A stretch of 64,000 nt of DNA from Candidatus Vicinibacter affinis (GCA_016714365.1 JADJNH010000005.1:2642501-2706500), one strand, 5' to 3'. Positions 46,390 through 56,338 are shown, counted from the stretch's first letter. Numbers and translations: made by a program. The notes: generated by a model from the sequence alone, not told the origin.

Positions 46390-48892
46390 ATTTTTTGTTT
46401 TTGCGCAGCAAAAAGGTGTAAAAAATAGCTCAGAAAAAAACAATACAGCGCTAGCTTTCAAAAACACCTACGCCGTCGTCGTCGGTATCTCTGACTATCA
46501 GGACAAAGACATTCCCGATCTGCGCTTCGCAGATAAAGACGCGGAGGCATTTGCTAATTTTCTGCGATCTCCTGCTGGTGGAGCTCTCGATGGCGATCAT
46601 CTTCAATTGTTGACAAATACTCAGGCCACCGCTGGTCGTATTGCTGAAGCCTTGGATGCCCTTATCGAGAAGGTAAAAAAAGATGATCAAGTCATCATTT
46701 ACTTCTCCGGTCACGGCGACGTAGAGCGAAAAACAGTCTCCCAACCTGGATTCTTGCTGGCATGGGATGCACCTTCCCGCGTTTACATGGGAGGCGGTAC
46801 CTATTCACTGGCCTTTTTACAGGAAGTAGTCACGACACTATCCACGCAGAATCTCGCTAAAGTAATCGTCATCACGGATGCTTGTCATGCCGGAAAACTA
46901 TCTGGTAACCAAATCGGGGGCAGCCAATTGACTGCTGCGAGTCTTGCCAAACAATATGCCAATGAGGTCAAAATCCTCTCCTGCCAACCCAATGAATTTT
47001 CTCTTGAAGGAGAACAATGGGGCGGCGGTCGCGGTGTCTTTAGTTATCACCTGGTAGACGGCCTATTCGGCCTCGCTGACCGCAACAACGACGGTCTGAT
47101 CACCTTGGGTGAAATAGACCGCTATCTCGAAGATCACTTGACCGGTGAAGCCGCACCGCAAAGCCAGGCTCCGATACTTTTGGGCAATAAGACCGATAGA
47201 ATAGCTACAGTTAATGCAAACATTTTGGCAGATTTGAAGAAGAATAAATCTGGAAATATGGCTGTCTTTGCAGCTACCGAAAGCCGTGGATTTGAAGAGG
47301 AAATATTAGCCAAAGTAGACACCAGCATCAAGAAAATTTACCAGGCCTTTAAGCTGGCTGTGCAGGACAAGCGTTTCTTTGCGCCTGCCGGAAACTCGGC
47401 AGATGAATATTTCACCCAACTCAACGAGGTGGAAGTTTTGGCACCGCTTCAGGGCATCATGAAACGCAACTACGCCGCCGCACTGCAGGACGATGCCCAG
47501 CAAGTGCTAAACACAATGCTAAAAACAGGACTTACGTCAGAGGTGCTTTCAGCAGCTAAAGCCAGTGTAATCTATCGAAACTACCCGTTATATCTGGATC
47601 GCGCAGCCCAATTATTGGGAAAAGAACATTATATGTATCCAATTTTACAAGCAAGGAAACATTATTTTGAGGGGAGTATCCAAAAAGATCCAAAAAAAGC
47701 CAAGCAAAATTATTTTCAAGCTTTACAATGGCAATCTGAAATGCCTCATGCATATGCCGGTTTGATCAATCAGTATAGATTATCTAAACTTGATTCTGCT
47801 GAATATTATGCTTTTAAGGCAATGGAGATTGTACCTTCCTGGGTAAAACCCTATGTTGATCTTGCTCTTTTATATAGTAATTATGAAATGTATGAAAAAG
47901 CAATAGCTGCACTCAACAAAGCAGGCAAGTTGGATTCAAATTCATTGCTGGTATGGTATTTCAAAGGCCATTTGTATAGTGAAATGGAGGATTTTAACAA
48001 AGCCGAATATTGGTACTTAAAGTTGTTATCAGCTGATAGCGGTGAAATTTGTTTTCCTTGTGCTTACAATGCCATCGGCACAATATACTATAAGAAAAAG
48101 CGACTAGATCAAGCAGAGCAATATTTCAAAAAAGCCATCCATCGCGATTCTACTTTTGCCATAGCTTACAATAATCTAGGTACTATTTTTAAAAAAACAC
48201 AGCGCTCTATTGAAGCTGAGCAGTATTATATAAAAGCAATACTTCTCGATTCAACGAATTTTAAAGCGCATATTGATTTAGGTAGTTTTTACATTGGTAA
48301 ACGCAAATTTATAGAGGCAGAACAGCTGTTTAAAAAAGCAATAGTACTTGATTCTACACAAGCGCAACCACACTTACATCTCGGCCACCTTTATAAAGCC
48401 AAACGACAAAATGTGGAAGCTGAACAGAGTTATATTAAGGCTTTGCATCTAGATTCGAAAGATGCAACGATTTACTCAAATTTAGGTGTGTTTTATTTAA
48501 CTATTCAGCGCCGTGATGATGCTCAAAAATATTTGGAAAAAGGAGTTCAAATGGATTCCACATCTGCAACTAACAGTACCCAATTAGGATTTTTTTATGA
48601 TGAAACGGGGCGATACAATGATGCAGAAAAAGAATTACTTAGAGCGATTCAATTAGATTCTATCAATGCTCTTGCATGGTATAATCTTGCCTGTAATCAA
48701 AGTCTTCAAAAAAAACTTGACAATGTATTTGATATTTTGGAAAAATCACTTCTTTTAGATCCATATCAGAACGAAACCTACAACAACTATAATTTTTTAC
48801 AAAAAGATACAGACCTCACTCCGCTGCGGGAGAAAATAGAACAATGGAATGCCTTGATGAGAAAATATTTTCCCGATAAAGTCAAATATTAA
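46352..48892 (+). CDS. Caspase-TPR protease D
   Basis: An 846-residue exported protease. Signal peptide MSFYTILGIFIFPFFVFAQ, caspase domain with H121 (FSGHGD) and C178. The Cys motif is TDACHAG rather than the DACRSG of the other members, and LLAWDAP replaces LLCWDAP. The linker (MLKTGLTSEVL) resembles B, and eight to ten TPRs follow. I choose ATG 46352 over in-frame ATG 46301/46307 or TTG 46292. Between 46301 and 46351 the five differences from the paralogous leader of E all change amino acids, which suggests untranslated sequence, and a signal peptide starts at 46352. Confidence 0.87.
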   Translation: MSFYTILGIFIFPFFVFAQQKGVKNSSEKNNTALAFKNTYAVVVGISDYQDKDIPDLRFADKDAEAFANFLRSPAGGALDGDHLQLLTNTQATAGRIAEALDALIEKVKKDDQVIIYFSGHGDVERKTVSQPGFLLAWDAPSRVYMGGGTYSLAFLQEVVTTLSTQNLAKVIVITDACHAGKLSGNQIGGSQLTAASLAKQYANEVKILSCQPNEFSLEGEQWGGGRGVFSYHLVDGLFGLADRNNDGLITLGEIDRYLEDHLTGEAAPQSQAPILLGNKTDRIATVNANILADLKKNKSGNMAVFAATESRGFEEEILAKVDTSIKKIYQAFKLAVQDKRFFAPAGNSADEYFTQLNEVEVLAPLQGIMKRNYAAALQDDAQQVLNTMLKTGLTSEVLSAAKASVIYRNYPLYLDRAAQLLGKEHYMYPILQARKHYFEGSIQKDPKKAKQNYFQALQWQSEMPHAYAGLINQYRLSKLDSAEYYAFKAMEIVPSWVKPYVDLALLYSNYEMYEKAIAALNKAGKLDSNSLLVWYFKGHLYSEMEDFNKAEYWYLKLLSADSGEICFPCAYNAIGTIYYKKKRLDQAEQYFKKAIHRDSTFAIAYNNLGTIFKKTQRSIEAEQYYIKAILLDSTNFKAHIDLGSFYIGKRKFIEAEQLFKKAIVLDSTQAQPHLHLGHLYKAKRQNVEAEQSYIKALHLDSKDATIYSNLGVFYLTIQRRDDAQKYLEKGVQMDSTSATNSTQLGFFYDETGRYNDAEKELLRAIQLDSINALAWYNLACNQSLQKKLDNVFDILEKSLLLDPYQNETYNNYNFLQKDTDLTPLREKIEQWNALMRKYFPDKVKY

Positions 48893-48998
48893 AATCCTAT
48901 TATGGTATAATGCTATAATAAAAAAAAATCTAAATAAATTGGGAATAATGAAAATGAAATTTGCAATATATACTAGACTTCCTAACCAAAGTAAAATA

Positions 48999-51902
48999 AT
49001 GTTTTTTTATACCATACTTGGAATCTTCATATTTCCATTTTACATTTTTAGTCAACAAAAAGGAGCAACGCCAATCTCAAAAATACAGATAAATGAGAAC
49101 CAAAGTAAAAACACCTATGCCGTCGTAGTCGGTATCTCCGACTACCAGGATCCCGGTATTCCAGATCTCCGTTTTGCGGATAAAGACGCAGAAGCTTTTG
49201 CAAACTATCTTAAATCAAAAGCTGGTGGAAATTTAGATGCGGACCATCTGAAAGTTTTACTCAATGAGAAAGCTACGGTCGCTCAATTTGCAATGGCATT
49301 GGATTGGCTCATGGAAGTGGTGGAAGAAAATGATCAGGTCATACTTTATTTTTCGGGACATGGAGATGTAGAAAAGAAAACTATTACCCAGCCTGGTTAT
49401 CTCTTATGCTGGGATGCTCCATCCAGAGTTTATTTGGCAGGAGGTGCGTTGGCGCTCCCCATGTTTCAGGACATCATCACTACCCTATCGGCACAAAATA
49501 AAGCTAAAGTGGTCGTCATAACCGATGCATGCCGGTCAGGAAAATTGGCAGGAAGTTCAGTAGGAGGTTCACAAATTACCGGAGCCAATCTTGCTAAACA
49601 ATACGCCAACGAAATAAAAATACTCTCCTGTCAACCAAATGAATACAGCATCGAAGGGGAACAATGGGGAGGTGGGCGTGGCGCATTTAGTTATCACCTT
49701 ATCGATGCGCTTTATGGTATGGCAGACAACAACAATGACCTCATTGTGAACCTCCAGGAGGCTGGAAGATATATTGAAGATCATGTCAGCGCAGAGGTTG
49801 CGCCGGTAAGTCAGGTACCAATGGTCTTAGGCAATAGAACGGATGCATTATCATTTGTGGATTCTAAAATATTAGCTTCCTTAAAATCCGGCAAATCAAA
49901 TCAGACGACGTTTTTATCTTCTATTGATTCAAGGGGAATGGAAGAGGAAATCATAGCAAATGTTGATTCATCAATTAGATTGACCTATAAATTATTTAAA
50001 AAAGCTTTGAAAGATAAAATATTTTTAGAGCCAGTAACGGCATGTGCTGACAACTATTACAATCAATTGATACAAGAACCAAAATTAGCAAGATTGCATA
50101 CTACCTTGAAACGGAATTATGCTGCAGCATTACAGGATGATGCCCAATTCATATTAAATTCATTATTGGTCAAAGGCATTGACAAAGCATTGACGAATGC
50201 TGATAATCTCAGTTTAACATACTTTAAATATCCAAAATTACTGGACCGTGCAGCAGAACTCTTAGGTAAGGATCATTATTTCTACAAAAGTCTGCTTGCG
50301 AGAAAATACTTTTTTGAATCTTATTTGGAAAAATCCAGAGATTTAAAGATGGAAAAATGCAGAATGTCCTTAAATTTATTAAATGATTTTCCATTGGCAT
50401 ATTGGCGAATGGCCTATATCCAAGGGCGTGAAGGAGAAGGAACATGTGATTCCGCCGTCTTCTATCTAAGGAAAGCCATCGCTGCTGCACCAGGCTGGGT
50501 AAGACCCTATTGTGACCTCGCCTGGTATTATTGTGGAGTAAGAGAAGTTGAAAAAAGAGATTCCCTTGCTGAAATAAAATTTTCAAAGGCATATGAAATA
50601 GATTCCACTTCAGCCGTCCTGTGGTATACAAAAGCTCTATTTTATCATCAATGGCTCAACCAACCCGATAAAGCAATTTTTAATTATGAAAAAGCGCTAT
50701 CATCGGTTAATTCTGATGGCCTTTGTTTTTCTTGTATTTATATAAACTTGGGGTCAATATATGAGAAAAAAGGAGATACATTGAAGAGTTTGTCACTTTG
50801 GAAAGAAGGATTGAAAAAGGATAGTCTAAATACTACTTTAATGAATAACCTTGCTCATACTTTCAAATTAAAAGGACAGTACAATGAGGCAATATATTAT
50901 TGTAAAAGAAGTTTAAAAATTGACTCAAAAAAATTTCCTTTATGGGCTAACCTAACACATACCTATTACCTTCAAAAAGAATATCAATTGGGTGAAGATG
51001 CATGCCTTGAGGCTTTAACAATAGATCCAAATGAACCGGATATTTTAGAAAACTATGCGGATATTTTATTGGCTACTGGAAGAAAAGAATTAGCAATTTC
51101 AAATTATAAAAAATCTCATGTTGGATTTATTAAAAAGTATTCTTTGGATCGAGCAAGAGAAATTTTAGATAAATTTTTTAAATTGGATTCAAATAGCAAT
51201 GAAACAAAGCTGTACAAAATAGATTTTGAACAAATTTATAATAATAAGAATGCTCGCATCAAATATGGTCTCCAGATGCTAGCATACGACTCTACTAAAA
51301 CCATATATTGGAATTCTGCAGGAGATGGTTACAGAGAGATGGAAGACTATAATAAAGCAATTTATTATTACAATGGATCGCTCAACTTAGATTCGACGCA
51401 AGTTATTGTAAAAATAAACCGAGCATTTTGTTTTGATGAGTTAAATCAATCTGACAGAGCAATAAAAGATTTAAATGAAGTTTTGGCATTAGATTCTACA
51501 GAATCTAATGCGCTAAATAATCTTGGCTTTATTTATTTGAATTCAGGTTCATATGATAAAGCAGAACCATTGTTTTTAAAGGCTATTAGTTGCAATCCAA
51601 AATTTGCCAATCCAAAAAAGCATCTGGGCATTCTATATTATAGAAAAGGCGATTATAAATTGGCTAAGCAATATTTACTAAAAGCAATTGAACTTGAACA
51701 GGATTATATGCTTGCTTATCTTGGTTTAGCATATGTATTCACTTTAGAAAATAATCCTAGGCAAGCAATCGCCTACGTGGAGCAGGCAATTGCAAAGGGA
51801 AGTACTTTAAAACAATTGGAGAAAGACGAAGACCTCGCTCCGCTGCGCGACCTGTCAGAGTGGAATGAGGTGATGAAAAAATATTTTCCGGATAAATTTT
51901 AA
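48999..51902 (+). CDS. Caspase-TPR protease E
   Basis: A 967-residue exported protease. Signal peptide MFFYTILGIFIFPFYIFSQ is nearly that of D, but the caspase domain (H121, C178, DACRSG) follows C and F, so the gene is a mosaic. After KGATPIS and the protease domain come the conserved linker and a long TPR region (about 440-940) with less regular repeats than A or B. It ends WNEVMKKYFPDKF. Start chosen as for D; in-frame starts exist at 48939 (TTG) and 48948 (ATG). Confidence 0.87.
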   Translation: MFFYTILGIFIFPFYIFSQQKGATPISKIQINENQSKNTYAVVVGISDYQDPGIPDLRFADKDAEAFANYLKSKAGGNLDADHLKVLLNEKATVAQFAMALDWLMEVVEENDQVILYFSGHGDVEKKTITQPGYLLCWDAPSRVYLAGGALALPMFQDIITTLSAQNKAKVVVITDACRSGKLAGSSVGGSQITGANLAKQYANEIKILSCQPNEYSIEGEQWGGGRGAFSYHLIDALYGMADNNNDLIVNLQEAGRYIEDHVSAEVAPVSQVPMVLGNRTDALSFVDSKILASLKSGKSNQTTFLSSIDSRGMEEEIIANVDSSIRLTYKLFKKALKDKIFLEPVTACADNYYNQLIQEPKLARLHTTLKRNYAAALQDDAQFILNSLLVKGIDKALTNADNLSLTYFKYPKLLDRAAELLGKDHYFYKSLLARKYFFESYLEKSRDLKMEKCRMSLNLLNDFPLAYWRMAYIQGREGEGTCDSAVFYLRKAIAAAPGWVRPYCDLAWYYCGVREVEKRDSLAEIKFSKAYEIDSTSAVLWYTKALFYHQWLNQPDKAIFNYEKALSSVNSDGLCFSCIYINLGSIYEKKGDTLKSLSLWKEGLKKDSLNTTLMNNLAHTFKLKGQYNEAIYYCKRSLKIDSKKFPLWANLTHTYYLQKEYQLGEDACLEALTIDPNEPDILENYADILLATGRKELAISNYKKSHVGFIKKYSLDRAREILDKFFKLDSNSNETKLYKIDFEQIYNNKNARIKYGLQMLAYDSTKTIYWNSAGDGYREMEDYNKAIYYYNGSLNLDSTQVIVKINRAFCFDELNQSDRAIKDLNEVLALDSTESNALNNLGFIYLNSGSYDKAEPLFLKAISCNPKFANPKKHLGILYYRKGDYKLAKQYLLKAIELEQDYMLAYLGLAYVFTLENNPRQAIAYVEQAIAKGSTLKQLEKDEDLAPLRDLSEWNEVMKKYFPDKF

Positions 51903-51939
51903 TCATTGAAAATGAGGACATTAGGAAAAGACTAGTTAT

Positions 51940-51986
51940 ATTTACCACGTAAATCAAAAATTAAATTTTCAATTTACGGTATAAAT
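51940..51986 (+). promoter_or_regulatory. Two operator-like palindromes before the AAA ATPase gene
   Basis: ATTTAC-CAC-GTAAAT (51940-51954) and ATTTAC-GGT-ATAAAT (51972-51986) are two copies of one 15-base inverted repeat, 32 bases apart, about three helical turns. The second ends one base before the ATG. The placement suggests a repressor site, perhaps for self-control; no regulator gene is seen. Confidence 0.5.
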
Positions 51987-51987
51987 T

Positions 51988-53160
51988 ATGAATTACATTG
52001 GAAGATCTGCGGAAAAAGAAATCTTGCATTTGGTGGAAAATTTTCCAGCAGTTGCGATAGTTGGACCAAGGCAGGTAGGTAAAACATCTCTGGTAAAACA
52101 CCTTACAGGAAGCCTGACAAAACCAGTTGATTATTTAGATCTCGAAAATCCGGATGATTTTAATAAACTGACCAACCCTGGCCTTTTTCTAACTACCCTT
52201 AAGGATCATACCGTTATATTAGATGAGGTGCAGAGAGTGCCCGGTCTGTTTCCCATTTTGCGGAGTTTGATAGATCTTCATCGCCAACCTGGCCGATTTA
52301 TTTTATTAGGTTCCGCATCTCCGGAACTCATCCGGGATACTTCAGAATCATTAGCAGGAAGAGTAGCGTATTTTGAGTTACAACCATTTTCTTCTGTTGA
52401 ATTGCCTGCTTCTTCCGATTATCAACAACATTGGCTTAGAGGCGGTTTTCCGGAATCGCTCCTGGCTAAAGATGATGCTATTAGCCTTAACTGGCGTGAA
52501 AATTTTATAAGAAGTTATCTTGAAAGGGATTTGCCATTGCTGGGTTTACGGGCCGATCCTATGCTCATCCGAAGGTTATGGAGTATGATTGCCCATCTCA
52601 ATGGCCAATTGCTCAATCTGACTTCACTCGCAAATTCACTTGACATCAGTGCACCGACTGTAAGGCGTTATTTAGATTTTTTAGAATCTGCCTTCCTAAT
52701 ACGACAATTGACACCCTGGTTTTCAAATACAAAAAAACGCTTAATTAAAACTCCTAAAGTTTATTTGCGTGATACCGGTTTGCTTCATGCATTACTGCGC
52801 ATTGAAACCATTTCTCAATTGCAGGGCCATCCGGCTTTAGGTTCTTCCTGGGAAGCGTATATTCTTCAGGAAATAATTACACGCTTACCTCCTCGCAGTG
52901 ATATTTATTTTTACAGAACACATGAAGGTACAGAAGCAGATGTGGTTATCACTCTTCAGGGAATTCCAGAAATATTGATTGAAATAAAATATTCAACAAC
53001 TCCGAAACCAAGTAAGGGATTTTTCATTGCCCAAAACGATCTTTCAATAAGCAAAAACTTTATTATTTGCCCGGTGTCAAGAAGTTATCTATTGACAAAG
53101 GATATTACAGTATTAAGTCACAATGAACTCAATAAAATATTTGAATATATAGCTAAATAA
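51988..53160 (+). CDS. AAA ATPase with DUF4143 C-terminal domain
   Basis: A 390-residue ATPase of the AAA_14/DUF4143 group. Walker A is GPRQVGKTS (about 26-34), Walker B VILDEVQRVP, and sensor 1 LLGSAS. RGGFPES and the FIRSYLERDLP block mark the join to DUF4143. The tail holds EADVVITLQG and LIEIKYS, resembling a nuclease-like fold (D/E-x-K). Such genes are common, mobile and of unknown role. It interrupts the caspase-TPR array between E and F and has no signal peptide, unlike all its neighbours. Confidence 0.9.
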   Translation: MNYIGRSAEKEILHLVENFPAVAIVGPRQVGKTSLVKHLTGSLTKPVDYLDLENPDDFNKLTNPGLFLTTLKDHTVILDEVQRVPGLFPILRSLIDLHRQPGRFILLGSASPELIRDTSESLAGRVAYFELQPFSSVELPASSDYQQHWLRGGFPESLLAKDDAISLNWRENFIRSYLERDLPLLGLRADPMLIRRLWSMIAHLNGQLLNLTSLANSLDISAPTVRRYLDFLESAFLIRQLTPWFSNTKKRLIKTPKVYLRDTGLLHALLRIETISQLQGHPALGSSWEAYILQEIITRLPPRSDIYFYRTHEGTEADVVITLQGIPEILIEIKYSTTPKPSKGFFIAQNDLSISKNFIICPVSRSYLLTKDITVLSHNELNKIFEYIAK

Positions 53161-53214
53161 TTGATTACCAATCACTGTAAACTGGTATCACTTTATTACG
53201 TCAATGATAAAAAA

Positions 53215-55884
53215 ATGAAAAACCAAATTTTAATTTTTGCAATTGTTTTTTTAGTTGAAGCAATTTTCGCACAACAAACTGTCCCCAACTTGAATTCGGA
53301 AAAAGGAGCTACACCAATTTCGGTGGTCAGCGGTCAGCGGTCGGTGGTCAATAGCACCTACGCCGTCGTCGTCGGAATCTCTGACTACCAAGACCCTGGC
53401 ATTACCGATCTCCGCTTTGCAGATAAAGATGCCGAAGCTTTTGCAAATTATTTGAGATCAAATGCAGGTGGTAAATTAGACAATGATCATTTAAAAGTTT
53501 TATTAAATGAAAAGGCTACGGTCGCTCAATTTGCGATGGCATTGGATTGGCTCATGGAAGTGGTAAAGGAAAATGATCAGGTCATACTTTATTTTTCGGG
53601 ACATGGAGATGTAGAGAAAAAAACCATAACACAACCCGGATATTTGTTGTGTTGGGATGCTCCATCCAGAGTTTATTTGGCAGGAGGTGCATTAGCACTT
53701 CCTATGTTCCAGGACATCATCTCTACCCTATCTACGCAAAACAAAGCAAAAGTTGTTGTCATTACCGATGCATGCCGTTCAGGGAAACTGGCAGGAAGTT
53801 CAGTAGGAGGTTCACAAATTACAGGAGCCAATCTGGCTAAACAATACGCCAATGAAATAAAAATACTCTCTTGTCAGCCTAATGAATACAGTATTGAAGG
53901 GGAACAATGGGGCGGCGGTAGAGGTGCATTTAGCTATCACCTTATTGATGCGCTGTATGGCTTGGCAGACAACAACAATGACCTGATAGTAAATCTACAG
54001 GAAGCCGGCAGATACATTGAGGATCATGTAAGCGCCGAGGTCGCGCCCATCAGTCAGTTACCCATGGTTTTGGGAAATAGAGCTGGCGCTCTTTCGAAAG
54101 TGGATTCAAAAATGTTGGCTTCTATAAAATCAGGCAAGTCAACTCAAATGAGTTCTATATCTTCCATAGATTCAAGAGGAATGGAGGACGAAGTTATGGC
54201 TACTGTGGACTCTTCAGTGCGCTTGACCTACAAACTATTTAAACAAGCACTCAAGGATAAAATGTTTTTAGAACCCGTGAATGCTTGTGCGGAAAAATAT
54301 TATTCTCAATTAATAAATGAGCCCAAATTAGAGCAATTGCATTCGACGATGAGAAGAAATTATGCGGCTGCTTTACAGGATGATGCACAACAAGTATTGA
54401 ATAGGTTATTAATTTCTGATCCGACAATATATGGTTTGTCTGTTAAATTGCAAGCAAATAGATATGAACTATTTCCTAAGTATTTGGAGAGATCTGCAGA
54501 ATTGCTTGGAGAAAAACACTACTTGTACTTCATTTTAAAGGCAAGAATGAATTTTTTTAAAGGATATTTGTTACAATTATCAAATGTCAATTTTAATAAG
54601 AATATAGGACTTCAATCCATTGAATATTTTAATAAAGCTATTCTATTTCAAGCAGATTTTCCATTGCCTTATTGGCAATTAAGTTATGTATATGGTCGAA
54701 TTTTTAATAAATTGGATTCTACAAAATATTATGCAAAACGGGCTATGGATCTACAACCAAACTGGCTTCTTCCATATGTGTCATTGACCACAATCATGCA
54801 CAAATCATTCAAACAATTTGAAGCTGCTGATCAATATTTTGAATTAGCTAACCAAATTGATTCCAATTCAGCGGTCATTTTAAATGCCAGAGGTGTTTAT
54901 TATTTAGAACAAAATGAATATATAAAAGCTGAAGAGTATTATAAAAAAGCTTTACTGAAAGCTCCATTGTTTCAATACCCTTATAGAAACCTCGGTGATT
55001 TATATTTGGGAAGTAAAAGATTTATTGAATCTGAAGAAATGTTTAAGATTGTCCTTAAATTAGACTCAATGAATGAGTATTCAATTTCATCACTTGCAAC
55101 TTTATATTTAAAAACAAATCAATATACCAAATCTGAAACATATTATGTTAAAGCTCTAAAAATTGATTCAAGTGCCATTAATTTTAATAATTTAGGTTTT
55201 TTCTATGTTAAAACTAAAAAGTATAAGCAAGCGGAACAATATTTTATTAAAGCAATACAACTTGATTCAAGTCTTGCTATTGCTTTTTCAAATCTTGGGT
55301 ATATTCAAAAGGAAACCAATCGGTTTAATGAAGCAGAACAAAATTTGAAAACAGCAATTCAACTTGATCCAAATCTTGCAATTGCTTATTTAAATTTAGG
55401 CTGGATGCAAAAGGATACCAAACGGTTTAATGAAGCAGAGCTAAATTTTAAAAGAGCTATTGAACTCGACCCTAATTCAGACAATTATAATGGTTTAGGA
55501 TCATTGTACATAATATATCAACAATTCAATGAAGCAGAAATGGTTTTGAAGAGAGCTATTCAACTTGATTCATTACATCAACGTTCTATTATTCAACTTG
55601 GATATCTTTACTACATAACCGGTAGGTTAAAGGAATCAGAGGTATTTTTCCAATTGGCATATAAAATTGATCCAACTGATAATTATGTACTGAATTGTCT
55701 TGCGTGTTTATACGGCCTTCTCAATCAAGTAGATAAGGCATTTACATATTTGAACCTAGCTTTGGAGCAAGGATGGAATAATATTGAGCAGTTGGAAAAG
55801 GATGATGATTTATTGATTTTGCGAAATCAAAAAGAAAAATGGAATGCATTGATGAAAAAATATTTTCCTGAAAAATTCAAATAA
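53215..55884 (+). CDS. Caspase-TPR protease F
   Basis: An 889-residue exported protease, last of the array. Signal peptide MKNQILIFAIVFLVEAIFAQ, then KGATPIS and a short insert SVVSGQRSVVN encoded by heptamer-like repeats. The caspase domain has H130 (FSGHGD) and C187 (DACRSG). The linker is identical at DNA level to that of C over 70 bases. About nine TPRs (about 500-850) end in KWNALMKKYFPEKFK. I choose ATG 53215, where the signal peptide starts, over the TTG at 53161 that directly follows the ATPase stop. Confidence 0.9.
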   Translation: MKNQILIFAIVFLVEAIFAQQTVPNLNSEKGATPISVVSGQRSVVNSTYAVVVGISDYQDPGITDLRFADKDAEAFANYLRSNAGGKLDNDHLKVLLNEKATVAQFAMALDWLMEVVKENDQVILYFSGHGDVEKKTITQPGYLLCWDAPSRVYLAGGALALPMFQDIISTLSTQNKAKVVVITDACRSGKLAGSSVGGSQITGANLAKQYANEIKILSCQPNEYSIEGEQWGGGRGAFSYHLIDALYGLADNNNDLIVNLQEAGRYIEDHVSAEVAPISQLPMVLGNRAGALSKVDSKMLASIKSGKSTQMSSISSIDSRGMEDEVMATVDSSVRLTYKLFKQALKDKMFLEPVNACAEKYYSQLINEPKLEQLHSTMRRNYAAALQDDAQQVLNRLLISDPTIYGLSVKLQANRYELFPKYLERSAELLGEKHYLYFILKARMNFFKGYLLQLSNVNFNKNIGLQSIEYFNKAILFQADFPLPYWQLSYVYGRIFNKLDSTKYYAKRAMDLQPNWLLPYVSLTTIMHKSFKQFEAADQYFELANQIDSNSAVILNARGVYYLEQNEYIKAEEYYKKALLKAPLFQYPYRNLGDLYLGSKRFIESEEMFKIVLKLDSMNEYSISSLATLYLKTNQYTKSETYYVKALKIDSSAINFNNLGFFYVKTKKYKQAEQYFIKAIQLDSSLAIAFSNLGYIQKETNRFNEAEQNLKTAIQLDPNLAIAYLNLGWMQKDTKRFNEAELNFKRAIELDPNSDNYNGLGSLYIIYQQFNEAEMVLKRAIQLDSLHQRSIIQLGYLYYITGRLKESEVFFQLAYKIDPTDNYVLNCLACLYGLLNQVDKAFTYLNLALEQGWNNIEQLEKDDDLLILRNQKEKWNALMKKYFPEKFK
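53321..53350 (+). repeat. Short GGTCAGC-type tandem repeat inside the protease F coding region
   Basis: Bases 53321-53350 are built from imperfect copies of CGGTCAG/CGGTGGTCAG. They are GC-rich in an AT-rich gene and lie between the signal peptide and the caspase domain. Confidence 0.6.
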
Positions 55885-56338
55885 ACTAATTTAACTAAAC
55901 CTCGCATTTGTTGATCAGGAACATTTCATTCGAAAGAAATCTGTGAGTACAGATTACTCGTACAAAATCTACATCATCGAGGAGTAATAAAAACCTAATT
56001 TAATATTAGCCCAATTCCGTTTAATATTAAAATTATAAGTAAACTACAAATCAAGATTTTCCAAGAATATATCGTCAAAATGGTTGAACCAAGTAAAATA
56101 AAAGCATTTTTTCATTCTTTGAAAAAATTGTGGCGTTTAAATCTCATTTTTTAGATCCTCTCCAAAATCAATGTAAGTAAGGAATACAGAGATTGATAAA
56201 TTACCGCAGATGGATATTAGATTTATCAAAGGATTCAAATGTTTCGCATATGCCATAATGTACTTTACCGTATAAAGACCAACCGTTTAATTGGCATAAA
56301 TCAATACTATCGCTATATTTGATGCTTAATGCAATAAA
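55885..56338. other. 454-base intergenic region after the caspase-TPR array
   Basis: No gene or clear promoter is visible. There is a 24-codon open frame at 56080-56154 (starts MVEPSKIKAF) that may be chance, and TTTAATATTA occurs twice near 56000-56040. The region separates the array from the TPR-CHAT gene, which probably has its own promoter. Confidence 0.5.

Noticed and set aside
56080..56154. 24-codon open frame between protease F and the CHAT gene
   Set aside because: Too short, with no supporting start signal; may be chance or a remnant.
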